Positions 1 to 6,858 are shown, numbered from the stretch's first letter. The stretch: 8,191 bases of DNA from an uncultured Oscillospiraceae bacterium (GCA_934573945.1 CAKTMQ010000072.1:1-8191); one strand, 5' to 3'. Translations and numbers: made by a program. Notes: generated by a model not told the origin, from the sequence alone.

Positions 1-162
1 GCCTGCCGCGACGCCCGCAAGAACGCCGCTCGTGGTCCCCGTGAGTATTTCACTGCTGTCTGTGCTGCTTGTGGCGGTGAGGCCAAGGTGCCCTTCGAGC
101 CCAAGTCCGACCGTCCCGTTTACTGCAGCGACTGCTTCGCCAAGATGCGTCAGAATGGTTAA
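1..162 (+). CDS. Small zinc-ribbon protein with paired CxxC motifs (3' end only)
   Basis: The reading frame is open from the first base of the window and ends in TAA at 160-162, so only the last 53 residues are visible and the start lies upstream. The visible part has a basic N-terminal stretch (residues 2-14, ending RGPRE), then C21-A-A-C24, a 17-residue spacer containing VPFEPKSDRPVY, then C42-S-D-C45 and a short basic tail (FAKMRQNG). Two CxxC knuckles separated by 17 residues, with the V-P-F-x-P...D-R-P-V-Y-C-x-D-C pattern, are typical of small bacterial zinc-ribbon proteins that bind one structural Zn and often nucleic acid or protein. I cannot name a specific function. A strong terminator follows 36 bases after the stop, so it ends its transcription unit. 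Identification as a zinc ribbon is firm; the role is unknown. Confidence 0.75.
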   Translation, partial: ACRDARKNAARGPREYFTAVCAACGGEAKVPFEPKSDRPVYCSDCFAKMRQNG

Positions 163-197
163 TTGCTGATCCACACACTTTGCAATAAGAAGATACA

Positions 198-235
198 AAA
201 AGAACTCCGGTTTTGAAAACCGGAGTTCTTTTCCT
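198..235. terminator. Bidirectional intrinsic terminator
   Basis: A near-perfect inverted repeat of about 17 bases per arm (198-214 and 216-232, core AGAACTCCGG / CCGGAGTTCT) closes on a very small loop. It is flanked by A-rich sequence on the left and T-rich sequence on the right, so it should work both for the zinc-ribbon gene on the plus strand and for the GntR gene arriving on the minus strand. Confidence 0.88.
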
Positions 236-274
236 TTATATGTACGGACGCATTCAGTCAGGGTAAACGGCCTT

Positions 275-925
275 TCACTGTTCACTGGCAACTTTACCCT
301 CCACCACCAGCGTCATGCGATCCGTATACCGCTGCAGCGTCCGGCAGACGGCTTCCGCATCACCGCCAACAGTGTCATCCAGCATCTGCCGGAACATAGC
401 CGCGTCCACGCCTCGCTCGATGATACACGAGGCAAAGATATGGCGCAGGATCATCTGCTGTCCCTGAATTGCCAGCATATGATGATCCAGCCGGTGGTTT
501 CCGCAGTTGTGGTAATACGTACCCAGAAAGGCGTTGATCGCAGCAACCTCTTCCTGCGTTGTTTTGGCGGCGGTATACTCCGCCAGCCTCTGCCGCAGCT
601 CTGTTACGATGGCGTCCCGGTCACCGTTGGCCATGGCCAAACGGATCGCCGCGCAGTGCAGTGTCATAGCCAGCTGCTGGATCTCCAGCACATCATGCGG
701 CTCCAGCGAGATGATATGTGCGCCTACATTGTTCTCGTAAACCACAAGCCCTTCCTGCTGCAGGCGGTTGATCGCCTCACGGATCGGCGTACAACTGACC
801 CCCATACGCTCCTGCAGCTCGTTTACGTTCAGCTTGGAACCCAACGGAATCTTTAGCTCAATGATGGATTCCCGCAGCTTATCATAGACCATGTCTACCA
901 AAGACCGTTTTTTGATTGCAAGCAT
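275..925 (-). CDS. GntR-family transcriptional regulator (FadR/FCD-like)
   Basis: A 216-residue DNA-binding regulator. Residues about 8-72 form a GntR winged helix-turn-helix, with the recognisable stretches Y-D-K-L-R-E-S-I-I, P-L-G-S-K-L-N-V-N-E-L and the recognition-helix signature V-S-C-T-P-I-R-E-A-I-N-R-L-Q-Q-E-G-L. Residues about 75-205 are mostly helical and resemble the ligand-binding FCD domain of the FadR subfamily, in both length and the G-N-H-R-L segment. I chose the ATG at 923-925 because a GAGGGGG Shine-Dalgarno lies about 8 bases upstream and the winged helix starts directly after it. The frame stays open further upstream, but that extension runs back across the promoter. A sigma70-type promoter precedes it, and a palindrome shared with the divergent B3/B4 gene lies at the expected transcription start, pointing to autoregulation. 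The effector is unknown, probably a small organic acid or other metabolite. Confidence 0.88.
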   Translation of the reverse strand: MLAIKKRSLVDMVYDKLRESIIELKIPLGSKLNVNELQERMGVSCTPIREAINRLQQEGLVVYENNVGAHIISLEPHDVLEIQQLAMTLHCAAIRLAMANGDRDAIVTELRQRLAEYTAAKTTQEEVAAINAFLGTYYHNCGNHRLDHHMLAIQGQQMILRHIFASCIIERGVDAAMFRQMLDDTVGGDAEAVCRTLQRYTDRMTLVVEGKVASEQ

Positions 926-944
926 AATTGCCCCCTCAATTTTG

Positions 945-958
945 CTTCTTGCAAGATG
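945..958. promoter_or_regulatory. Candidate GntR operator, copy 1 (TCTTGCAAGA palindrome)
   Basis: A perfect 10-base palindrome, TCTTGCAAGA (947-956), lies 8-22 bases downstream of the regulator's -10 box, covering the likely start of its own transcript. The 12-mer TCTTGCAAGATG (947-958) recurs exactly at 1072-1083 in front of the divergent gene. Binding by the adjacent GntR protein is inferred. Confidence 0.6.
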
Positions 959-965
959 ATATAAT

Positions 966-994
966 ATTATAGTAACCGTATTCAAAAAAATCAA
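966..994 (-). promoter_or_regulatory. Sigma70-type promoter of the GntR gene
   Basis: Read on the minus strand, TTGATT (989-994) and a perfect TATAAT (966-971) are separated by 17 bases. The predicted start, around 959, falls at the edge of the TCTTGCAAGA palindrome, an arrangement suited to repression by roadblock or occlusion. Confidence 0.75.
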
Positions 995-1042
995 GAGGGA
1001 ATCTTCGATTAAAAAGAAAAAATAAAATTTTTCATTTTCCTG

Positions 1043-1070
1043 TTGCAAAGTAGAAAAAATGTGGTAACAT
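1043..1070 (+). promoter_or_regulatory. Promoter of the B3/B4-domain gene
   Basis: TTGCAA (1043-1048) and TAACAT (1065-1070) with a 16-base spacer give a moderate sigma70-type promoter. The -10 box abuts the second copy of the palindrome, so the transcript should begin inside the candidate operator. Confidence 0.55.
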
Positions 1071-1083
1071 ATCTTGCAAGATG
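1071..1083. promoter_or_regulatory. Candidate GntR operator, copy 2 (ATCTTGCAAGAT palindrome)
   Basis: A perfect 12-base palindrome, ATCTTGCAAGAT (1071-1082), lies directly after the -10 box of the rightward promoter. It shares TCTTGCAAGATG with copy 1, and the two centres are about 125 bases apart in the divergent intergenic region. Two identical sites, each at a transcription start, argue for one regulator acting on both genes. Confidence 0.62.
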
Positions 1084-1166
1084 TGAGCCATTGGTTTAAA
1101 GCTGTAAAGCAATGCGCCGCCGATGGCCGGTATATTCCACACAAATGCCCAGAAGGAGGAGCTATT

Positions 1167-1880
1167 ATGTACTATCAGGTATCTCAGGCTTTTTTTGAAA
1201 AACTACCCAATGCCTGCTTCGGTGCCGTTGCCGTGCGAGGATTGGATAACACCCGAGAGATCCCGGAGTTGGAGCAGATGCTGGCAGAGAATGTCGCTGC
1301 CTGCGAGGCTTACTTTACGGGGAAGAAGCCCAAGGAGACGGCGGACATTCTACCGTACCGAGCGGCATTTACCGCGCTGGGGATCAATCCCAACAAATTC
1401 CTGTGCTCTATCGAGGCGCTGCTGACCCGTATTGCCAAGGGCAAGGGATTCCCCCATATCAACGCTGCGGTAGATCTGGGCAATGCGGTATCTATCAAGT
1501 ACCGTCTCCCCATGGGTGCCCATGATCTGGATACCATTGACGAGGGACTGGATGTCCGTCTGGCACAGGTGGGCGACACCTTTATTCCCTTTGGCAGCAC
1601 GGAAGAGGAATCTCCGGATGAGGGCGAGGCTGTCTACGCTTCCGGCAGTGAGATCCGCACCCGCCGCTGGACATGGCGCCAGTCCGAACGGGGAAAGATC
1701 ACCGAGGAGACCAAAGCGATCCTGTTTCCTATTGACGGTTTTTCCGATGTGAATGCGGCAGAGGTGCAGAAAGCGGCGGAAGAACTGGTAGATCTGCTGC
1801 ACCGTTACTTCGGCGATAGCATCGAGATTGAGACCGGCGTGGTCACGAAAGATGCACCCCGGTTTGAGTTTTTCAAGTAA
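1167..1880 (+). CDS. Solo B3/B4 (PheRS beta-like tRNA-binding/editing) domain protein
   Basis: A 237-residue cytoplasmic protein made almost entirely of a B3/B4 domain, the module that edits mischarged Tyr-tRNA(Phe) inside phenylalanyl-tRNA synthetase beta. Family features seen are the opening F-F-E-K-L-P-N-A-C-F-G-A-V-A-V-R-G-L-D-N, a central P-Y-R-A-A-F-T-A-L-G-I-N-P-N-K-F segment, then I-N-A-A-V-D-L-G-N-A-V-S-I-K-Y-R-L-P-M-G-A-H-D-L, and late R-R-W-T-W-R-Q-S-E-R. No synthetase catalytic core or anticodon-binding domain is attached, so it is a free-standing member (COG3382 type). Its true substrate is uncertain; trans-editing of tRNA is the usual suggestion. The ATG at 1167 has an ideal AAGGAGGAG site at 1153-1161. 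Starts further upstream would begin inside the candidate operator. It is divergent from the GntR gene, shares its operator motif, and has its own terminator, so it looks monocistronic and probably under GntR control. Confidence 0.85.
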   Translation: MYYQVSQAFFEKLPNACFGAVAVRGLDNTREIPELEQMLAENVAACEAYFTGKKPKETADILPYRAAFTALGINPNKFLCSIEALLTRIAKGKGFPHINAAVDLGNAVSIKYRLPMGAHDLDTIDEGLDVRLAQVGDTFIPFGSTEEESPDEGEAVYASGSEIRTRRWTWRQSERGKITEETKAILFPIDGFSDVNAAEVQKAAEELVDLLHRYFGDSIEIETGVVTKDAPRFEFFK

Positions 1881-1889
1881 ACAGAACCG

Positions 1890-1928
1890 CACCGGCTTTC
1901 GGAAAATCCGAAAGCCGGTGTGTTTTTC
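1890..1928 (+). terminator. Intrinsic terminator after the B3/B4 gene
   Basis: A 13-14 bp GC-rich stem (1890-1903 with 1907-1920, core CACCGGCTTTCGG) is followed by TGTTTTTC. It sits between the convergent B3/B4 and selD genes. The minus-strand side lacks a proper T-run, so it is mainly rightward, although the hairpin also lies just past the selD stop. Confidence 0.9.
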
Positions 1929-2966
1929 TCATTCCAGTATGATCCAGTTTTCCTGTTTTTCCGTAACATAGCCCACAGCAGCAGCGGCCGGGATCGTGTC
2001 CTGCAGCTGGCGCAGACAGTCAGATGCGTCCGCCTCAGCCACCGCCATCAGCAAACCGCCGCTGGTCTGGGGATCATACAACAGATCCTGTATGGTGCGG
2101 CTGATACCGTTCTTTACGGTGACGCCGTTTTCCGCGTAATCGCGGTTGCGGTAGGCACCGGCGGGAATAAAGCCCATATCCGCCAGCTCCAACGCCTCTG
2201 CGTGATAGGGGATACTGCCGCTCTGGAGATGGATGGTGCATCCGCTGCCCTGCGCCATTTCGAAGCTGTGCCCCAGCAGAGCAAAGCCTGTCACATCGGT
2301 GCAGCTGTGAACACGGTACTGCACCATAACATCGCGGGCAGCTTTGTTCAGCGTCGCCATCTGGCGGTAAATGCGCGCCATCACGGCGTCATCTACAAGT
2401 CCGGCCTTGGCAGCGGTAGTCAGAACACCTACACCCAGCGGCTTTGTCAGGATCAGCACATCGCCCGGATGGGCGCCGCTGTTGGTCAGGATCTTCTGCG
2501 GATGGACAAAGCCGGATACGGCAAGACCGTAAATAGGCTCAGCACCGTGGATCGTGTGTCCCCCAGTGATAATCGCGCCTGCCTCATAGGCCTTGTCATA
2601 GCCGCCGCGCAGCAGCTCCTGCACCATTTCAGCAGTCATGGACTCCGGCAGACACAGGATATTCAGTGCCAGCTTTGGCTCGCCGCCCATGGCGTATACA
2701 TCGCTGATGGCATTGGCGGCAGCGATCTGCCCATACAGGAAAGGATCATCCACGATGGGCGGGAAGAAATCGGTGGTCTGTACCAAAGCCGTGTTTTCAT
2801 CCAGATAGTAGACGCTGGCATCATCCGACTTGTCGTAGCCCACCAGCAGCCGCGGATCGCTGTGGGTGCGGAATCCCTCCAGCAGGTGTACCAGCGTTCC
2901 GGCGCCCACCTTGGCGCCGCATCCGGCACAGGATGCCAGCTTTGTCAGTTTTACTTCGGTTTCCAT
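1929..2966 (-). CDS. selD: Selenophosphate synthetase (selenide, water dikinase)
   Basis: A 345-residue enzyme, close to the 347 residues of E. coli SelD. It converts selenide and ATP to selenophosphate, the selenium donor for selenocysteine synthesis on tRNA(Sec), for selenouridine in tRNA, and for the labile selenium cofactor of some molybdenum hydroxylases. The catalytic pair lies in the N-terminal C-A-G-C-G-A-K: Cys16 and Lys19 align with Cys17 and Lys20 of E. coli. The catalytic position is Cys (codon TGC), not Sec. Further signatures are D-D-A-S-V (48-52), T-T-D-F-F-P-P (64-70), S-D-V-Y-A-M-G-G (88-95), I-T-G-G-H-T, T-D-V-T-G-F-A-L-L-G-H and D-P-Q-T-S-G-G-L-L. It is the last gene of the yedE-yedF-DUF3343-selD operon. 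Its ATG (2964-2966) is 3 bases past the preceding stop, with a GGAGG site inside the end of the previous gene, which indicates translational coupling. Confidence 0.97.
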   Translation of the reverse strand: METEVKLTKLASCAGCGAKVGAGTLVHLLEGFRTHSDPRLLVGYDKSDDASVYYLDENTALVQTTDFFPPIVDDPFLYGQIAAANAISDVYAMGGEPKLALNILCLPESMTAEMVQELLRGGYDKAYEAGAIITGGHTIHGAEPIYGLAVSGFVHPQKILTNSGAHPGDVLILTKPLGVGVLTTAAKAGLVDDAVMARIYRQMATLNKAARDVMVQYRVHSCTDVTGFALLGHSFEMAQGSGCTIHLQSGSIPYHAEALELADMGFIPAGAYRNRDYAENGVTVKNGISRTIQDLLYDPQTSGGLLMAVAEADASDCLRQLQDTIPAAAAVGYVTEKQENWIILE

Positions 2967-2969
2967 GAC

Positions 2970-3221
2970 TCAATCCTCCGCTGCATCTGTGTGATATACC
3001 GTGGTATAGCTATGTCCGTCCCAAGCAGCCACCTGCTCGATCTCCTCGGCACTGGCGCCGGCAGGCGGCAGATAGTTGCCGTCGCAGCGGACACAGGTGC
3101 CGCAGCTGCTGCTCAGATCCCGGGGAACCGGCATCATTCGGCAGGTGATGCCCTGTTCACTGCACTGCTGCTTATAGCGGACAGCGCCGAAATGGGAAAA
3201 AAACGTGACAATGTAGATCAT
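2970..3221 (-). CDS. DUF3343 family protein, putative Se/S carrier
   Basis: A protein of about 83 residues matching the DUF3343 family of small proteins often found in selenium clusters and suggested to carry selenium or sulfur. It begins M-I-Y-I-V-T-F-F-S-H-F-G-A-V, followed by G-I-T-C-R-M-M-P-V-P-R-D-L-S-S-S-C-G, the family's core motif around an invariant Cys. Here that Cys continues as C-G-T-C-V-R-C, giving three cysteines spaced C-x2-C-x2-C. I chose the ATG at 3219-3221 because it overlaps the upstream yedF stop as ATGA, the usual coupling arrangement, and puts the first beta strand at the N-terminus. An in-frame ATG at 3240-3242 would add seven residues and cannot be excluded; neither has a strong Shine-Dalgarno. 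It lies between yedF and selD, the position expected for a protein handing reduced selenium to SelD. Family assignment is good; the biochemistry is inferred. Confidence 0.82.
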   Translation of the reverse strand: MIYIVTFFSHFGAVRYKQQCSEQGITCRMMPVPRDLSSSCGTCVRCDGNYLPPAGASAEEIEQVAAWDGHSYTTVYHTDAAED

Positions 3222-3424
3222 TTGCTGAAAGTCAGCGTCCATTCGCCGTTATTCTCGGCGACGGACACCTGATACCCCTGATGCTGGGCATAGCGGGTGG
3301 TGTTTTCGCGGGAAGCGTGGTTGTCCACAATGATCTGATAGGATGCTTCCTTGCTGGCCATGGCATTGCGCAGCAGAACGACAGGTTCAGGGCAGGAGAG
3401 CCCGCGTGCGTCGATCACTTTCAT
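3218..3424 (-). CDS. yedF: YedF/TusA-like sulfurtransferase (selenium-associated)
   Basis: A 68-residue single-domain member of the TusA/SirA/YedF family. The diagnostic motif is at the N-terminus, M-K-V-I-D-A-R-G-L-S-C-P-E-P-V, where Cys11 of the C-P-x-P motif is the persulfide- or perselenide-carrying residue. The longer selenium-metabolism YedF proteins (roughly 200 residues) add a DsrE-like C-terminal domain. Here the chain stops after the TusA fold at a clean TGA that overlaps the start of the DUF3343 gene, so it is a genuine short form rather than a broken gene. The ATG at 3422-3424 has a perfect AAGGAGG about 9 bases upstream, in the 14-base gap after yedE. It likely relays sulfur or selenium between the membrane protein YedE, the cysteine desulfurase and SelD; that direction of flow is inferred. 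Confidence 0.88.
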   Translation of the reverse strand: MKVIDARGLSCPEPVVLLRNAMASKEASYQIIVDNHASRENTTRYAQHQGYQVSVAENNGEWTLTFSK

Positions 3425-3438
3425 ATTATATGTCCTCC

Positions 3439-4524
3439 TTATGCTTTCTTCTGGAAGGTGTTCAGGCAGCCGATCAGGGCGACGACTACCAGACCGATCA
3501 ATACGGCGACCTTACCGGCACCGGTGGGGCCGGCGGCGCTGGACGCCAGACCGAAGTTATGGGCAAAGGCGGCGCCGACCACCAGACCCAGTACGGTCAC
3601 GGCACTGTCGGAGTTACCTTCACCGGACAGCACCAGCTGGCGCAGGGGGCAGCCGCCCAGCAGCACGCAGCCGAAGCCGGTCAGAACCATACCCAGGCAG
3701 TTCCACAGACCATCGGTGTGTGCAACGGGCTGCTCGGCAAATGCCAGATGGAAGTAGGTGGCATCGGTGGAAGCGTTGAGGATCAGGTTGCAGATAAGAG
3801 CGCTGACCAGAATGGCGCCGAAGCCCATCAGTAACTTAGGTTCACGGAACAGCACCACGTCACGGATGCCGCCCACCATGCACAGGCGGGTGCGCTGTGC
3901 CAGCGCGCCAACGATCAGACCGGCAGCCAGGCTGATGATGATAGGAGCGTGCTTGGCACCGGGGCCGCCGCCGGCCTCAGTAAAGTAGATAAACGCGGGA
4001 GCCGCTACCAGCAGGATGAATACAACCACCTGAATGGCAGGGAAGAGGACGCCGTCCAGTTTGGTCTGGACATAGGTGCGCTTCAGGGAGTAACCGCGCT
4101 TCAGGAAGAATACGCCGGCGAGGATGCCGATCGCAAAGCCCAGCAGACCGAACAGTGCATTCAGGTCACCGCCGGCCAGGCGCAGGATCATACGGAAGGG
4201 GCAGCCCAGGAACATCAGGCAGCCGATCATCACGAAGAAGCCCAGCACAAAGCGGGTCAGTGGTGCGCTGCCGCCCTTGGCGGAAAACTCCTTCTTGCAC
4301 AGGGCAACGATAAAGCTGCCCAGCACCAGACCGATGATCTCGGGACGGATGTACTGCACAGCCTCAGCGCGGTGCAGACCCAGGCCGCCGGCCGTATCGC
4401 GCAGGAAGCAGGCGATGCAGAAGCCCATATTGGCGGGGTTGCCAAAAAAGACCAGCAGTGATGCGATGACACCGATGATCAGACCGGCAACGACGATTTG
4501 CAGTCGTTCACGTTTCATGTTCAT
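3439..4524 (-). CDS. yedE: YeeE/YedE-type membrane transporter, selenium-associated YedE (FdhT)
   Basis: A 361-residue integral membrane protein of the YeeE/YedE family, members of which move thiosulfate or related sulfur species; the selenium-cluster branch is thought to handle selenium. About ten hydrophobic helices are visible, roughly at 8-28, 61-78, 91-108, 121-140, 158-181, 194-210, 232-251, 272-292, 305-325 and 335-356. The fold is an internal duplication, with paired cysteine motifs in each half: G-F-C36-I-A-C39-F-L-R-D and L-G-C108-P-F-R in the first, R-L-C215-M-V-G-G-I-R-D and G-G-C292-P-L-R in the second. These Cys line the substrate path in characterised relatives. The ATG at 4522-4524 has a GAGGAG site 9 bases upstream. 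It is the first gene of the minus-strand selenium operon and diverges from the cysteine desulfurase. Substrate specificity cannot be read from the sequence. Confidence 0.92.
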   Translation of the reverse strand: MNMKRERLQIVVAGLIIGVIASLLVFFGNPANMGFCIACFLRDTAGGLGLHRAEAVQYIRPEIIGLVLGSFIVALCKKEFSAKGGSAPLTRFVLGFFVMIGCLMFLGCPFRMILRLAGGDLNALFGLLGFAIGILAGVFFLKRGYSLKRTYVQTKLDGVLFPAIQVVVFILLVAAPAFIYFTEAGGGPGAKHAPIIISLAAGLIVGALAQRTRLCMVGGIRDVVLFREPKLLMGFGAILVSALICNLILNASTDATYFHLAFAEQPVAHTDGLWNCLGMVLTGFGCVLLGGCPLRQLVLSGEGNSDSAVTVLGLVVGAAFAHNFGLASSAAGPTGAGKVAVLIGLVVVALIGCLNTFQKKA

Positions 4525-4682
4525 GTGGTTTTTCTCCTCTTATAATGAATCTCACAATAGATTACACCGTATCGACAGGAAAGTCCAATAGCAATTATAG
4601 ATATATCAACTAAAATAATTTGCAATTCAAATAAATACATGGTACGATAGGAGGGATAGTTATAATAGAAAGGTGAGCTTGG
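4525..4682. promoter_or_regulatory. Divergent control region between yedE and cysteine desulfurase operons
   Basis: This AT-rich 158-base region must hold both promoters. A perfect TATAAT is at 4661-4666 on the plus strand, but it has no good -35 box and would start the transcript almost at the AGGTGAG ribosome site (4671-4677). On the minus strand TTGGAC (4583-4588) and TGTAAT (4561-4566) with a 16-base spacer are a possible yedE promoter. An inverted repeat AATTAT (4593-4598) / ATAATT (4615-4620), with GATATATC (4600-4607) between the arms, is the best candidate LysR site. All assignments are tentative. Confidence 0.45.
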
Positions 4683-5846
4683 ATGGAACGGATCTATCTG
4701 GACAACGCAAGTACCAGCTTTCCAAAGCCTGACGGCGTAGCGGAGGCGGTATATCACTATATCAGGGACTGCGGCTGCAATGTGAACCGCGGCGGCTATG
4801 ATGGTGCCTATCAGACCGAGGAGCTGGTACTGCAGACCCGGCAGCAGCTGACAGGGCTGTTTCACGGCCCGGATTGCCGCAATGTTGCGTTTACCCGCAA
4901 TATTACAGAGAGCCTGAATGTGCTGCTGAAGGGATTTCTCAAATCCGGTGACCATGTACTGGTGTCCGCCATGGAGCACAATGCCGTCATGCGTCCGCTG
5001 ACGCAGCTGACGGCGCAGGGTGTGTCCTTTGACCGGATCCCGTGCCGCGAAGACGGCACGCTGGAGACGGAGAAAATGCCGGAGTTACTGCGGGAAAATA
5101 CCCGCGCCATCGTTATGCTCCACGGCAGCAACGTGTGCGGCACGCTGCTGCCGGCAGCGGAGGTCGGCTCTTTCTGCCATGCCCACGGGCTGCGGTTCAT
5201 ACTGGACAGTGCCCAGACGGCGGGTGTATTTCCCATCGATATGGCAGCCATGCACATTGACGCGCTGGCCTTCACCGGTCACAAGGGACTGCTGGGGCCG
5301 CAGGGTGTCGGCGGTTTTATTGTGCAGCCGGATATGGCTAGACAGATCACGCCGCTGATCGTAGGAGGTACAGGCAGTCTCAGTCATGAGGAGACCGTGC
5401 CTGCCTTTCTGCCGGATCGGTTCGAGGCGGGCACTATGAACCTGCCGGGAATCATGGGGCTGCACGCGGCGTTGTGCTGGCTGAAAGAGACGACTATTGA
5501 CGCTGTTCGGCAGCATGAGCTGGAGCTGACCCGCCGGTTTCTCAACGGCGCGTTGGATATTCCCGGGCTGCGGGTGCTTGGCCGTCGGGATACGGTCGGC
5601 CGCGCCGGTGTTGTCTCTGTGCAGCCCGAAAACGTGGATCCTGCACTGATGGCCGATGCGCTGGGGCAGGAATATGGCATCATGGTACGGGTGGGGCTCC
5701 ATTGTGCGCCCAACGCCCACAAAACACTGGGCACCTTCCCGACGGGCACCATCCGTTTTTCCTTTGGTTATTGGAATACGCCGCAGCAGGTGGACACCGC
5801 TCTTCTGGCGCTGCGGGCACTGTGTAAGGGATCAACATGGAACTGA
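4683..5846 (+). CDS. Cysteine desulfurase / selenocysteine lyase-like PLP enzyme
   Basis: A 387-residue class V aminotransferase-fold enzyme that takes sulfur (or selenium) from cysteine (or selenocysteine) as an enzyme-bound persulfide. It opens with [13 protein letters not shown], typical of the NifS/SufS superfamily and close to the TIGR01977 subfamily. PLP-site residues include His99, Asn150, Asp175 (in L-D-S-A-Q-T-A-G), Gln178, and the Schiff-base Lys201 in [12 protein letters not shown]. The catalytic cysteine is Cys341 in [16 protein letters not shown], the short-loop SufS/CsdB arrangement. The ATG at 4683 is preceded by AGGTGAG. Its last 10 bases overlap the LysR gene. Divergent placement from yedE-yedF-DUF3343-selD suggests it supplies the selenium or sulfur that the carriers pass to SelD. 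A general Fe-S role is possible, but no suf or isc scaffold gene is nearby. Confidence 0.93.
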   Translation: MERIYLDNASTSFPKPDGVAEAVYHYIRDCGCNVNRGGYDGAYQTEELVLQTRQQLTGLFHGPDCRNVAFTRNITESLNVLLKGFLKSGDHVLVSAMEHNAVMRPLTQLTAQGVSFDRIPCREDGTLETEKMPELLRENTRAIVMLHGSNVCGTLLPAAEVGSFCHAHGLRFILDSAQTAGVFPIDMAAMHIDALAFTGHKGLLGPQGVGGFIVQPDMARQITPLIVGGTGSLSHEETVPAFLPDRFEAGTMNLPGIMGLHAALCWLKETTIDAVRQHELELTRRFLNGALDIPGLRVLGRRDTVGRAGVVSVQPENVDPALMADALGQEYGIMVRVGLHCAPNAHKTLGTFPTGTIRFSFGYWNTPQQVDTALLALRALCKGSTWN

Positions 5847-6736
5847 AGCAATTGCAATCATTTTGCGCTGTCGTAAAGTATAAGAGCTTTACAAAGGCGG
5901 CGGAGAAACTCTATCTCTCGCAGCCCACGGTCAGTACCCATGTGCGGCAGCTGGAGGAGGAATTTCAGACCAGTCTGATCGTCCGTACCACCAAATCGGT
6001 GGAGGTAACGCCCCGGGGGCAGGAGCTGTACGAATGCGCCTGCAGTATTGTGAACCTGCGGGACGACCTGCTGCGTAGTTGGAGCGACGAGGACGAGAGC
6101 ATGATCCGCATCGGCGCATCCACCATTCCCTCCGCCTACATTCTGCCGCAGATCTTACCCGCTTTCCGCACGCTGCGTCCCGGTTCCCAGTTCCATGTGT
6201 TTCAGAGCGACAGTCAGGGGATCGTGGACGGTCTGCTCTGCGGTGCCTTCGATGTGGGACTTATCGGCGCGCAGCCTCGGGAGGATTCGTTGGAGCTGGT
6301 GCCTTTCTGCACGGATCGTATGGTGCTGATCACCCCTGTCAACGACTACTATCAGACGTTTGTACAGCGCGGCGGCCTGACGCTGGCGGAGATCTGCCGT
6401 GAACCGATGCTGCTGCGGGAAAAGGGAAGCGGCAGTAAGAAATGCATTACTTCCTACTTTGAACGGATGGGCGTGGATGAATCCCAGCTGACCATCACGG
6501 CACGGCTCAACGACCAGGAGTCCATCAAGAATCTGGTAGCCGGCGGACTGGGGATCTCCATCATCTCAGAGCGTGCGGCGGAGGATGCCAGAGCATCCGG
6601 ACGGCTGCTGTCCTTTGCGCTGCCCGGCGCGGATGTGACCCGCAGTCTCTATATGGTATACCGCCGCAGCGTTCCCCTCAGCGGACATACGCAGCAGTTC
6701 ATCGCCTTTGTCCGGGACTTTTATCAAAAGGTGTGA
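5837..6736 (+). CDS. LysR-family regulator associated with selenium metabolism
   Basis: A 299-residue LysR-type regulator. Residues 1-60 form the winged helix-turn-helix ([13 protein letters not shown], then [20 protein letters not shown] and the wing [12 protein letters not shown]). Residues about 88-296 are the two-lobed effector-binding domain, starting [15 protein letters not shown]. The ATG at 5837 overlaps the desulfurase by 10 bases and has AAGGGAT upstream, so the two genes are translationally coupled. A LysR gene in this position is a known companion of selenium clusters. By analogy it should bind the 4525-4682 divergent region and sense selenium or sulfur status; neither ligand nor site is proven here. 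No convincing terminator follows, only a weak hairpin. Confidence 0.9.
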   Translation: MELKQLQSFCAVVKYKSFTKAAEKLYLSQPTVSTHVRQLEEEFQTSLIVRTTKSVEVTPRGQELYECACSIVNLRDDLLRSWSDEDESMIRIGASTIPSAYILPQILPAFRTLRPGSQFHVFQSDSQGIVDGLLCGAFDVGLIGAQPREDSLELVPFCTDRMVLITPVNDYYQTFVQRGGLTLAEICREPMLLREKGSGSKKCITSYFERMGVDESQLTITARLNDQESIKNLVAGGLGISIISERAAEDARASGRLLSFALPGADVTRSLYMVYRRSVPLSGHTQQFIAFVRDFYQKV

Positions 6737-6795
6737 GCTTACCGGGAAATATCGGTCTGTCTCCCGGAGAATTGCGCAAATTTCTGCCGCTTTGA

Positions 6796-6824
6796 TTGAC
6801 AAGCGGGTGTCATTGTGATATAAC
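6796..6824 (+). promoter_or_regulatory. Near-consensus extended -10 promoter of the SCIFF gene
   Basis: A perfect TTGACA (6796-6801), a 17-base spacer and TATAAC (6819-6824) preceded by TGA (an extended TGn motif) make this the strongest promoter in the window. An inverted repeat TGACA-N6-TGTCA (6797-6812) overlaps the -35 box and could be an operator. High expression of the peptide gene is the natural reading. Confidence 0.85.
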
Positions 6825-6858
6825 TTTTACCAGACAAACACATTTGGAGGACGATACC

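Noticed and set aside
926..1144. Upstream extension of the GntR reading frame
   Set aside because: The extra residues run back through the TATAAT promoter and the candidate operators, and resemble no GntR N-terminus. The ATG at 923-925 has its own ribosome site.
1074..1166. Upstream extension of the B3/B4 reading frame
   Set aside because: It would start inside the palindrome at the predicted transcript start with no ribosome site, whereas ATG 1167 has a perfect one and begins the family's first conserved segment.
2913..2936. Possible selenocysteine in SelD itself
   Set aside because: Many SelD proteins carry Sec at the active site, but here the catalytic position is TGC (Cys16) and the frame has no internal TGA.
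1920..3272. Long (450-codon) open frame on the plus strand
   Set aside because: It is antisense to selD and DUF3343, whose protein signatures are unambiguous; its translation is low-complexity H/Q/R/A-rich with no domain and no ribosome site. It is a codon-bias shadow.
6742..6767. Hairpin CCGGGA / TCCCGG after LysR as a terminator
   Set aside because: Only 6 bp with a 14-base loop and no T-tract behind it; too weak to call.
6796..6858. Longer start for the SCIFF peptide
   Set aside because: The upstream ATG-like start lies in the -35 box; the family's conserved M-K-H-I start at 6859 follows an ideal ribosome site.
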